Part shown: positions 1 to 4,333 of the stretch, piece after piece | How the letters are laid out: each line of letters opens with the position of its first letter | Numbering within the stretch: position 1 is the stretch's first letter | NCBI GenBank assembly: GCA_016208645.1 | Contig: JACQXP010000350.1 | Coordinates: 1-5,140, forward strand | DNA length: 5,140 nucleotides | From: Candidatus Methylomirabilota bacterium | Lineage (GTDB): Bacteria > Methylomirabilota > Methylomirabilia > Methylomirabilales > 2-02-FULL-66-22 | Direction of reading: 5' to 3' | Translations under genes and position numbers: made by a program | The notes under the pieces: model-generated | The model's input: only the letters and a program-made list of their open reading frames with translations | Database searches by the model: none | What the model was told of the DNA's origin: nothing

Positions 1-747
1 CGACGCGGCCACGGTCTGCCCGACGTCCACGTTTCGCGAGACGACGACGCCGTCCACGGGGGCGCGGATGAAGGTGTGATCCAGGTCCACCTGGGCCTGG
101 TCGAGGGCGGCCTGCTTCTGCCTCACCTGGGCCTCGGCGGCGGTGAATTGCGCCTGGGCCACTTCCAGCGCCGCCTCCGACGCCCGCAGGCTGGCCCGCG
201 CCGCATCCAACTGTGCCACGGCCGAGTCAAAGGCGGCCTGGGCCGAGTCCCGCTCCTCCTGGGAGATGCCGCCCTCGCGGAAGAGGCGCACCCAGGAATC
301 GAACTTGATCCGGGCGTCGCGGACGGCCACCTCTTGCCGGACGACGTTGGCCCGGGCGTTCGCCACATCCGCCTGGGCCCGCGCCACGGCCGCACGCTGG
401 TTCAGGACGGCCGCCCGGAAGCTTTCCAGGTCCGCCTTGGCCTGGTTCACCTTGGCCTCGAAGATGTCCGGGTCGATCCGCGCGATCAGCATGCCCTTCT
501 TGACGGGGGAGTTGAAGTCCACCAGGAGTTGCTTGATCGTCCCGGAGACCTGGGTCCCGACCTGGACGGTGATCACCGCGTTCAGGGTCCCGGTGGCCGA
601 GATGGTGGACAGGATGTCCCCCCGCTCCACCGGTGCGGTCCGGAACGCAGCCTTGCGGTTCCCGTTGCCGAACCAGAAGAAGCCCGCGACGCCGCCGAGG
701 ACCAGGACGGCCAGGATCAAGACGAGCACCAGCTTACGACGCGTCAT
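1..747 (-). CDS. MacA/HlyD-like periplasmic adaptor (membrane fusion protein), 3' end cut by window edge
   Basis: The first 249 residues of a membrane fusion protein that would bridge an inner-membrane pump (MacB-type ABC or RND) to a TolC-like outer-membrane channel. The frame is open from the ATG at 745-747 to the left edge without a stop. Residues 5-27 form a hydrophobic anchor after a basic MTRRK start. Residues 36-93 are the first half of the lipoyl/barrel-sandwich region (ERGDI, ATGTL, VGTQVSG, VKKG, IDPD), closest in style to MacA. About residues 95-222 are Ala/Gln/Arg-rich heptads forming a long helical hairpin. The tip motif RLFREGGIS (154-162) keeps the Leu-x6-Ser spacing of the TolC-contacting motif but has Ser151 where MacA has Arg. 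The second lipoyl half begins at HTFIRAPVDGVVVSRNV (224-240). A GAGGAAGGGG ribosome site (758-767) supports the start. The pump partner should lie beyond the left edge. The exact substrate cannot be inferred. Confidence 0.93.
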   Translation of the reverse strand, partial: MTRRKLVLVLILAVLVLGGVAGFFWFGNGNRKAAFRTAPVERGDILSTISATGTLNAVITVQVGTQVSGTIKQLLVDFNSPVKKGMLIARIDPDIFEAKVNQAKADLESFRAAVLNQRAAVARAQADVANARANVVRQEVAVRDARIKFDSWVRLFREGGISQEERDSAQAAFDSAVAQLDAARASLRASEAALEVAQAQFTAAEAQVRQKQAALDQAQVDLDHTFIRAPVDGVVVSRNVDVGQTVAAS

Positions 748-757
748 CCGGAGTGTG

Positions 758-767
758 CCCCTTCCTC
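758..767 (-). promoter_or_regulatory. Ribosome binding site of the adaptor gene
   Basis: On the minus strand GAGGAAGGGG lies about 10 bases before the ATG at 747. It supports that start and falls inside the predicted leader of the promoter at 791-819. Confidence 0.6.
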
Positions 768-790
768 GGTGAATACAGCCGATTTGCCCC

Positions 791-819
791 AGTCTAGTCA
801 GGAGTCGAGGGCATGTCAA
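791..819 (-). promoter_or_regulatory. Sigma-70-type promoter driving the adaptor gene
   Basis: The minus strand reads TTGACA (814-819), a spacer of exactly 17 bases, then TAGACT (791-796). The -35 is a perfect consensus and the -10 matches TATAAT at four of six positions. Transcription would start near 783-786, giving a leader of about 37 bases that contains the adaptor's ribosome site. This suggests the adaptor gene is transcribed from its own housekeeping promoter, not only by read-through from the sigma operon. The assignment rests on sequence match alone. Confidence 0.6.
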
Positions 820-832
820 AACCTATCGTCAT
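794..832 (-). other. Possible 12-codon leader ORF with a consensus Shine-Dalgarno
   Basis: After the stop of the Spy-like gene the minus strand has AAGGAGGT (837-844), five bases, then an ATG (830-832). This opens a short frame, MTIGFDMPSTPD, ending at TAG (794-796). The ribosome site is better than that of the downstream adaptor gene. The mini-frame overlaps the whole predicted adaptor promoter, so it would be translated only on transcripts reading through from the sigma operon. It may be a leader peptide, the relic start of a lost gene, or chance. No function is proposed. Confidence 0.25.
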
Positions 833-860
833 GAGGACCTCCTTCCCACGACGACCCCCG

Positions 861-1283
861 TCAGGGGCCCTTGGATGCCTTGCCTTCCGGGGCGGCGCGA
901 GAACGCCAGCGTTCCGCCCGGCGCTCCCATTCCTTCTCCAGGACCTCGAACTTCGCCTGCTGTTCCGAGCTCAGGATCGCCCGGATCTTTTCCCGGCTGC
1001 GCCCGCGGATCTCACGGATCCGGGGAGCCATCTCCTCTCGGAGGCGGGCGAACTCCTGGCCGGAATCCCGCAGGATGACCTCCACCTGCTGGCCCTGGTC
1101 CGGGCGCAGGTCCAGTTCCCGCGTCAAGCGCGTGAGCTGGAACTCCTGAAACCGGGCCGGGTCCCTGCGCGGACCCCACCACCCGCTCCGCGCCTGGTAG
1201 AGACCGTATCCCAGCGCACCGGTGGCGATGCCCAGCAAGAAGGCGAGGAGCAGAAGCAGGGCGCCCTTCACGCGCGTCGTCAT
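861..1283 (-). CDS. Membrane-anchored Spy/CpxP/CnrX-like periplasmic stress protein
   Basis: A 140-residue protein with one N-terminal hydrophobic segment (about 8-28, poly-Leu then Gly-rich), which is either a membrane anchor or an uncleaved signal. A periplasmic, highly charged helical domain spans about 45-128. It carries two LTxxQ-like motifs, LRPDQ (59-63) and LSSEQ (104-108), the signature of the Spy/CpxP/CnrX/ZraP fold often annotated as periplasmic heavy-metal sensor. The tail is Ala/Lys/Gly-rich. The start is an ATG overlapping the anti-sigma stop as ATGA, with AAGGAGG six bases upstream, so translation is coupled. In CnrYXH-type loci a protein of this fold sits beside the anti-sigma and controls it by sensing metal. 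Here the protein contains no His or Cys, so CnrX-style metal binding is not supported. A Spy/CpxP-like chaperone or misfolding sensor is equally possible. Confidence 0.85.
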   Translation of the reverse strand: MTTRVKGALLLLLAFLLGIATGALGYGLYQARSGWWGPRRDPARFQEFQLTRLTRELDLRPDQGQQVEVILRDSGQEFARLREEMAPRIREIRGRSREKIRAILSSEQQAKFEVLEKEWERRAERWRSRAAPEGKASKGP

Positions 1284-1732
1284 GTCCCGCCTCCTTCCAT
1301 TACGGCCGCCAGGACTGCGTCCAATTCCGGGGGTGCGGGCTCCAGGACCAGTCGCTCACCGACCGACAGCCCCTCGACCGGCATCAGCCCGGTGGGGGCG
1401 GGCACGGCGCTGGCCTGGTAGAGAGCCAGCAGCAGGACAACGGTGGCGGCGAAGGCCGGCACCAGTCCCCATCCCAGCCGCCACAGGTCCGCATCAGCGC
1501 GCCGCGACCTGGCTCCGGGCAGGGCCGCCAGGACCTGGCTGGCAAACCTGGCCGGTGGTTCCGGTGTGTCCGTCGCGGCAGCCAGAATGCCCCGGGTGAC
1601 GCGCGCGACGGTCAGCCACCGGGCGCAGGCCGGACACCCGGCCAGATGGTCGCGGATCCCCGACGGAAGCTCGGCCGCGGGAAGCACCCCCAGTTCCACC
1701 ATCCGCTTGGCGATCTCTTCACACGATCCCAT
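1280..1732 (-). CDS. Zinc-binding (ZAS-type) transmembrane anti-sigma factor
   Basis: A 150-residue predicted anti-sigma factor that would hold the upstream-encoded ECF sigma inactive at the inner membrane. The N-terminal cytoplasmic domain has Cys4, His29, Cys33 and Cys36, that is C-x24-H-x3-C-x2-C. This matches the spacing of zinc-binding anti-sigma domains such as ChrR and RsrA. A linker rich in Ala, Pro and Arg follows, then one membrane segment at about 87-107 (GWGLVPAF to LALYQ). A periplasmic tail of about 43 residues has no recognised domain. The gene starts 6 bases after the sigma stop and overlaps the Spy-like gene by 4 bases, the usual arrangement for a sigma/anti-sigma pair made in fixed proportion. 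The ribosome site is weak (a GGGGGCGG stretch), consistent with coupling to sigma translation. Release could be by regulated proteolysis or through the Spy-like partner. The signal is unknown. Confidence 0.88.
   Translation of the reverse strand: MGSCEEIAKRMVELGVLPAAELPSGIRDHLAGCPACARWLTVARVTRGILAAATDTPEPPARFASQVLAALPGARSRRADADLWRLGWGLVPAFAATVVLLLALYQASAVPAPTGLMPVEGLSVGERLVLEPAPPELDAVLAAVMEGGGT
1290..1296 (-). promoter_or_regulatory. Ribosome binding site of the Spy-like gene, inside the anti-sigma 3' end
   Basis: AAGGAGG on the minus strand, six bases before the ATG at 1283, is embedded in the codons for the final Glu-Gly-Gly of the anti-sigma factor. With the ATGA overlap it fixes the start of the Spy-like gene. 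Confidence 0.75.
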
Positions 1733-1738
1733 CGTGGT

Positions 1739-2350
1739 TCACCGCCCCCGATCCTGCATCCCGAGTCCCAACGCCAGGACGGCCCTGCGGAGCGCCCGGC
1801 GGGCCCGATGGAGGCGGATTCGCGCGGCCAGCGACGAGCACCCCATGGCCCGCGACACCTCGGCCCCCGAGAAGCCCAGGGCATCGGCCAGGATCAGCAC
1901 CTGCCGATCCTTCGGCGCGAGAGACGCCATGGTACGATCGAGGAGGTCCCGGACCGCCGCCCGGTCCGCCGGATCCGCGCCCGCAGCCAGGTCCCGGACC
2001 GCGCCTTGCTCGGCCGAGGAGAGGTCTTCCCAGGCCACCTCGCTGGTGCGCCTCTTCCGGCGCAACCGGTCGTAGCTGGCCCGGGTGGCGATGCGGGCAA
2101 TCCACGGGCAGAAGGGTGCCCCGGCACGAAAGCCCGGGAGCCCTTCATAGGCCCGAAGGAAGGCCTCCTGGGCCGCATCCTCCACGTCCTCGCGGTTCCG
2201 AAGAAAGCCGCCCACGATGCGGAACACCAGCCGCTGGTACCGCTGGATGAGGGCCCCGAAGGCCTCTCGCTCCCCTGCCAGGGCCCGCTGGACCAGGACG
2301 CTGTCGTCGGGATCATCGGCCTTCCCTTGCCACCCAGGCGGCCTGGTCAT
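1739..2350 (-). CDS. ECF (extracytoplasmic function) RNA polymerase sigma factor
   Basis: A 203-residue sigma-70 family protein of ECF type, with regions 2 and 4 only. Region 2 spans about 27-101. The core-binding helix contains NREDVEDAAQEAFLRAYEGL (52-71) and the -10 recognition part is WIARIATRASYDRLRRKRR (83-101). A linker of about 30 residues leads to region 4 (about 135-190). DRQVLILADALGFSGAEVSRA (148-168) forms the first part of the helix-turn-helix and ARIRLHRARRALRR (176-189) the -35 recognition helix. That helix departs from the common GTVKSRLHRAR form. The start is the only reasonable ATG before region 2, and its Shine-Dalgarno is weak. A TGAAAC/CGTA promoter candidate lies directly upstream, suggesting autoregulation. 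The gene leads the cassette of sigma, anti-sigma and Spy-like protein, so it should direct an envelope-stress or metal-stress response. The regulon cannot be read from the window. Confidence 0.95.
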   Translation of the reverse strand: MTRPPGWQGKADDPDDSVLVQRALAGEREAFGALIQRYQRLVFRIVGGFLRNREDVEDAAQEAFLRAYEGLPGFRAGAPFCPWIARIATRASYDRLRRKRRTSEVAWEDLSSAEQGAVRDLAAGADPADRAAVRDLLDRTMASLAPKDRQVLILADALGFSGAEVSRAMGCSSLAARIRLHRARRALRRAVLALGLGMQDRGR

Positions 2351-2366
2351 CGGTTCATCTCTAGAA

Positions 2367-2393
2367 TACGCGTGGTGGCCCGCAATTGTTTCA
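2367..2393 (-). promoter_or_regulatory. Candidate ECF-type autoregulatory promoter of the sigma operon
   Basis: The minus strand has TGAAAC (2388-2393), 17 bases, then CGTA (2367-2370). This resembles ECF promoters such as the Bacillus sigma-W consensus TGAAAC-N16-CGTA. The CGTA ends 16 bases before the sigma ATG, so the leader would be only about 8-10 bases and nearly leaderless, in line with the weak ribosome site. Position and motif favour autoregulation, but the -10/-35 preference of this particular sigma is unknown. Confidence 0.4.
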
Positions 2394-2432
2394 GTGTCCT
2401 GTGACCGAACATGCGGATGGTCGGAACGGCAA

Positions 2433-2457
2433 AGGCCCCTGCCCGGGCCGGGGACCT
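2433..2457 (-). terminator. Weak terminator-like hairpin after the phn operon
   Basis: On the minus strand AGGTCCCC (2450-2457) can pair with GGGGCCT (2433-2439), with one bulged T and a 10-base loop that is itself GC-palindromic. It lies 17 bases past the stop of the small membrane protein. Only two further T residues follow the stem before GCC, so it is a poor intrinsic terminator. It may act as a 3'-end stabiliser or need Rho. Confidence 0.3.
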
Positions 2458-2474
2458 ATCGGAGGGGAAGCGCT

Positions 2475-2654
2475 TCAACCCAGGGAGAATCCTGCGAGGC
2501 GAGCGAGGAGGGCCAGGGCCACCACCAGCGTGGCGCCGCCGACGATCCACAGACCCACCCGGAGGCGTCGCCCCCAGCGCACCCGGCGGTGGGCGCGCGC
2601 GCGGCGACGTGCCTCTTCTTCCAGCTTGCGCAACTCGGCGGGAGGGCGCGGCAT
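2475..2654 (-). CDS. Small single-pass membrane protein in the phn operon (59 aa, uncharacterised)
   Basis: I do not recognise this gene. The ATG at 2652-2654 lies 17 bases after the phnE stop and the frame runs to TGA at 2475-2477. It begins MPRPPAELRKLEEEARRRAR, a Pro start followed by a charged helix. Residues 17-32 are very Arg-rich and cytoplasmic by the positive-inside rule. One clean hydrophobic segment follows, from about Leu35 to Leu53 (GLWIVGGATLVVALALLARL), and a short tail AGFSLG. Third codon positions are mostly G or C, as in the neighbours. A GGGAG ribosome site overlaps the phnE stop but stands 13 bases from the ATG, which is long. It could be a small accessory subunit of the importer or an unrelated membrane protein riding in the operon. 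The charge and hydrophobicity pattern is what supports a real gene, since a same-strand frame overlapping it gives no such organisation. Confidence 0.65.
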   Translation of the reverse strand: MPRPPAELRKLEEEARRRARAHRRVRWGRRLRVGLWIVGGATLVVALALLARLAGFSLG

Positions 2655-2671
2655 TGGCGATACGGCACTCC

Positions 2672-3427
2672 CTACACGATCCGCGCCCGAAGCCGGGAGC
2701 TGGCGAAATCCACGCCCATGACCATGGCCACCAGCACCAGGAGTACGGCTGAGGCCGCGGGATAGTTGATCATCCGGAGGTAGGTCTGGATGTAGAACCC
2801 GATCCCCCCCGCCCCCACGAAACCCAAGATGGTGGCGGCCCGGATGTTCGTCTCCAGCCGGTAGAGGACGTACGAGGCAAAGAGGGGCAGCACCTGGGGC
2901 AGGATGCCGAAGCGCAGGACCTGCAGGCGGGTCGCGCCGGTGGCAGAGATCGCCTCCACGGGCCCGGGCTCGATCCCCTCGATGGCTTCGGAGTACAGCT
3001 TGGCCAGGGTCATGACGGTGTAGGTCACCACCGCCAGGATGCCCGGGAACGGCCCCAGCCCCACGGCCGCCACGAAGAACAGGGCGTAGACCATGGTGTC
3101 AATGCTGCGGAAGAGGTTGAGGAGCGCCCGTGCCGGGTAGAAGATCGAGGGCCGGACCACGTTCCGTGCCGAGAGGAAGCCCAGCGGCAGGGCCAGGAGC
3201 GCCGCCACCGTCGTCCCCACCACCGCGATCTGGAAGGTCTGCAGCGCGCCCGTGAGCGCGCTGCGGAGGACGGAGAGGTCCGGCGGGACCATGCGGCGGA
3301 GGAAGTCCGCCATCCAGGGGAGGCCCCGCAGGAAGCGGGGCAGGCTCACCTCCGTGGCCGCCAGGAACCACACGTACACCGCCAGGATGGCGAGCGTGAG
3401 GCCCGCGCGTCTGATCCCGCGACTCAC
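2672..3427 (-). CDS. phnE: Phosphonate/phosphite-type ABC transporter permease (PhnE family)
   Basis: A 251-residue inner-membrane permease forming the channel of the importer with PhnC and the PhnD-like binding protein. Hydrophobic segments are visible at about 9-25, 62-85, 112-140, 175-190, 198-216 and 224-241. The coupling (EAA) loop EAISATGATRLQVLRFGILP (158-177) keeps the Glu-Ala and Gly-x9-Leu-Pro pattern that contacts the ATPase. Other PhnE-like hallmarks are RSIDTMVYALFF (107-118) and ILGFVGAGGIGFYI (200-213). The start is the GTG at 3425-3427, whose GTGA overlaps the phnC stop, with AAGGAGGA at 3433-3440 about six bases upstream. The same frame stays open far upstream through phnC to an ATG near 4195, but that extension is only the shadow of phnC and should not be annotated. 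The true length matches the usual 250-280 residues of the family. Confidence 0.92.
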   Translation of the reverse strand: MSRGIRRAGLTLAILAVYVWFLAATEVSLPRFLRGLPWMADFLRRMVPPDLSVLRSALTGALQTFQIAVVGTTVAALLALPLGFLSARNVVRPSIFYPARALLNLFRSIDTMVYALFFVAAVGLGPFPGILAVVTYTVMTLAKLYSEAIEGIEPGPVEAISATGATRLQVLRFGILPQVLPLFASYVLYRLETNIRAATILGFVGAGGIGFYIQTYLRMINYPAASAVLLVLVAMVMGVDFASSRLRARIV

Positions 3428-4167
3428 CGCACTCCTCCTTCGTAGATCTCCTCCACGATGTCCGGCGTGATGGCCCCGGGTGGCCCGTCGAAGACCACGC
3501 GCCCCTCCCGCAGGCCCACGATGCGCGTCCCGTAGGTCAGGGCCGTCTCCAGCATGTGCTGGCTCACCACCAGCGTCAGCCGCCGCTCCACGTTGATCCG
3601 CTGGAGGATGCCCATGATGCTCTCGGTCAGCTTGGGGTCCAGGCTGGCGGTGGGCTCGTCGGCCAGGATCACCTTGGGCTCCTGGGCCAGCGCCCGGGCG
3701 ATGGCCACCCGCTGCTGCTCCCCGCCGGAGAGGGTGTCCGCACGGCGCGAGGCGAACTCCTCCAGTCCGACCTGGCGCAGGCAGTCCAGGGCCAGCGCCC
3801 GATCCCGCCCGGGGAACCGGCCGACGAGGCTGGAGAATCCGGGGACGTGGCCCAGGCGTCCCGCCAGGACGTTCTCCAGCACGCTGGCCCGCCTCACCAG
3901 GTTGAACTGCTGGAAGATCACCCCGATCTGCCGCCGCACGGATCGGAGCGCCTCGGGCGGCGCCCCCGTCACGGGCGACCCGTTCAGCACGACGTCGCCC
4001 GCCGTCGGCTCCACCAGGCGGTTCAGGCAGCGGAGCAGCGTGGTCTTCCCCGCCCCGCTCTGCCCGATGATCATGACGAACTCGCCGGCGGCGATGTCCA
4101 GGCTTACCCCGGCCAGGGCCAGCTTGTCGGGCGGGAACACCTTGCGAAGGCCGCGGATGCGGATCAT
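3424..4167 (-). CDS. phnC: Phosphonate/phosphite-type ABC transporter ATP-binding protein (PhnC family)
   Basis: A 247-residue cytoplasmic ATPase that powers the importer. All motor motifs are intact: Walker A GQSGAGKT (35-42), Q-loop in IFQQFNL (84-90), signature LSGGEQQR (146-153), Walker B VILADE (166-171), D-loop SLD (175-177) and switch His204 in VVSQHML. The stretch NLVRRASVLENVLAGRLGH (89-107) is typical of PhnC and separates it from amino-acid importer ATPases. The start ATG gives MIRIRGLRKVF, the usual family opening. It has no good Shine-Dalgarno: only TTGAGG at 13 bases, followed by a pyrimidine-rich stretch. The 166-base gap to phnD holds an inverted-repeat element, which may have displaced the original leader. 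The 3' end overlaps phnE by four bases. Substrate (phosphonate, phosphite or a related oxyanion) is not decided by this subunit. Confidence 0.95.
   Translation of the reverse strand: MIRIRGLRKVFPPDKLALAGVSLDIAAGEFVMIIGQSGAGKTTLLRCLNRLVEPTAGDVVLNGSPVTGAPPEALRSVRRQIGVIFQQFNLVRRASVLENVLAGRLGHVPGFSSLVGRFPGRDRALALDCLRQVGLEEFASRRADTLSGGEQQRVAIARALAQEPKVILADEPTASLDPKLTESIMGILQRINVERRLTLVVSQHMLETALTYGTRIVGLREGRVVFDGPPGAITPDIVEEIYEGGVR
3433..3440 (-). promoter_or_regulatory. Ribosome binding site that decides the phnE start
   Basis: AAGGAGGA on the minus strand lies about six bases before the GTG at 3427, within the last codons of phnC. It settles the choice of the GTG over the distant upstream ATG and indicates coupled translation of phnC and phnE. 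Confidence 0.75.
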
Positions 4168-4193
4168 GGGAAGCAGAAAACCTCAACCAATGC

Positions 4194-4309
4194 AACCGCA
4201 GACACCCAGCGCCAGCGCTGGGTACCCGGCAGATACACGCCGATGGTTCATTCCGGGAGGATCAGGGGGAGAGATCATCATCTGCGTCCATCTGCGTGTA
4301 TCTGCGGTT
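4194..4309 (-). repeat. Inverted-repeat (REP/MITE-like) element between phnD and phnC
   Basis: Strand is arbitrary. The 116-base element is bounded by AACCGCAGA (4194-4202) and its exact reverse complement TCTGCGGTT (4301-4309). A second, stronger pairing joins GCAGATACACGC (4229-4240) to GCGTGTATCTGC (4294-4305), extended after one mismatch by GATGG/CCATC (4242-4246 with 4288-4292). A local hairpin, CCCAGCG/CGCTGGG with a four-base loop, occupies 4205-4222. The right end is built of three 10-base units, ATCTGCGTCC, ATCTGCGTGT and ATCTGCGGTT (4280-4309). The region is non-coding and sits wholly inside the phnD-phnC gap, 27 bases from the phnC start. ACGCAGAT/ACCGCAGAT-type units recall dispersed palindromic repeats I associate with several environmental bacterial genomes. 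That link is from memory and unverified. No transposase is present. Confidence 0.65.
4205..4222 (-). repeat. Perfect 7-bp stem-loop within the repeat element
   Basis: CCCAGCG (4205-4211) and CGCTGGG (4216-4222) flank a CCAG loop. On the phn transcript this strong hairpin lies 38 bases before the phnC start. No T-run follows on the minus strand, so it does not look like an intrinsic terminator. Confidence 0.7.
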
Positions 4310-4333
4310 CCACGTCGTGATTTATGCAGGGGG

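Noticed and set aside
76..834. A 252-residue plus-strand frame opposite the adaptor gene
   Set aside because: It is antisense to clear MacA-like coding sequence, has no recognisable domain, and is typical of GC-rich antisense open frames.
853..869. A hairpin across the stop of the Spy-like gene as a terminator
   Set aside because: GACCCC/GGGGCC pairing is possible with a wobble, but no T-run follows on the minus strand and the stop codon lies in the loop.
1646..2404. A 252-residue plus-strand frame opposite the sigma factor
   Set aside because: It lies antisense to an intact ECF sigma gene with conserved regions 2 and 4, and the translated text is low-complexity Pro/Arg/Gly.
2347..2550. A 67-codon minus-strand frame whose stop overlaps the sigma start as ATGATG-like coupling
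   Set aside because: Its position is tempting, but the translated text is basic and disordered, it runs through the hairpin and the candidate promoter, and it overlaps the better-organised 59-codon gene in another frame.
2672..4195. A 507-residue continuous minus-strand frame covering phnC and phnE
   Set aside because: The part upstream of 3427 overlaps the fully motif-bearing phnC in another frame and encodes repetitive Gly/Ala/Arg/Pro text. Only the 251-residue phnE portion is real.
4280..4309. A short CRISPR-like array
   Set aside because: Units are 10 bases in direct tandem with no unique spacers and no cas gene nearby.
3556..4320. A 254-residue plus-strand frame opposite phnC and the repeat
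   Set aside because: It mirrors phnC codons (His/Gln/Gly/Leu-rich text), extends through the non-coding repeat, and has no domain.
4168..4333. A separate promoter for phnC in the gap
   Set aside because: AT-richer words such as CATAAA and GTATCT occur, but none has a matching -35 at suitable spacing on the minus strand.
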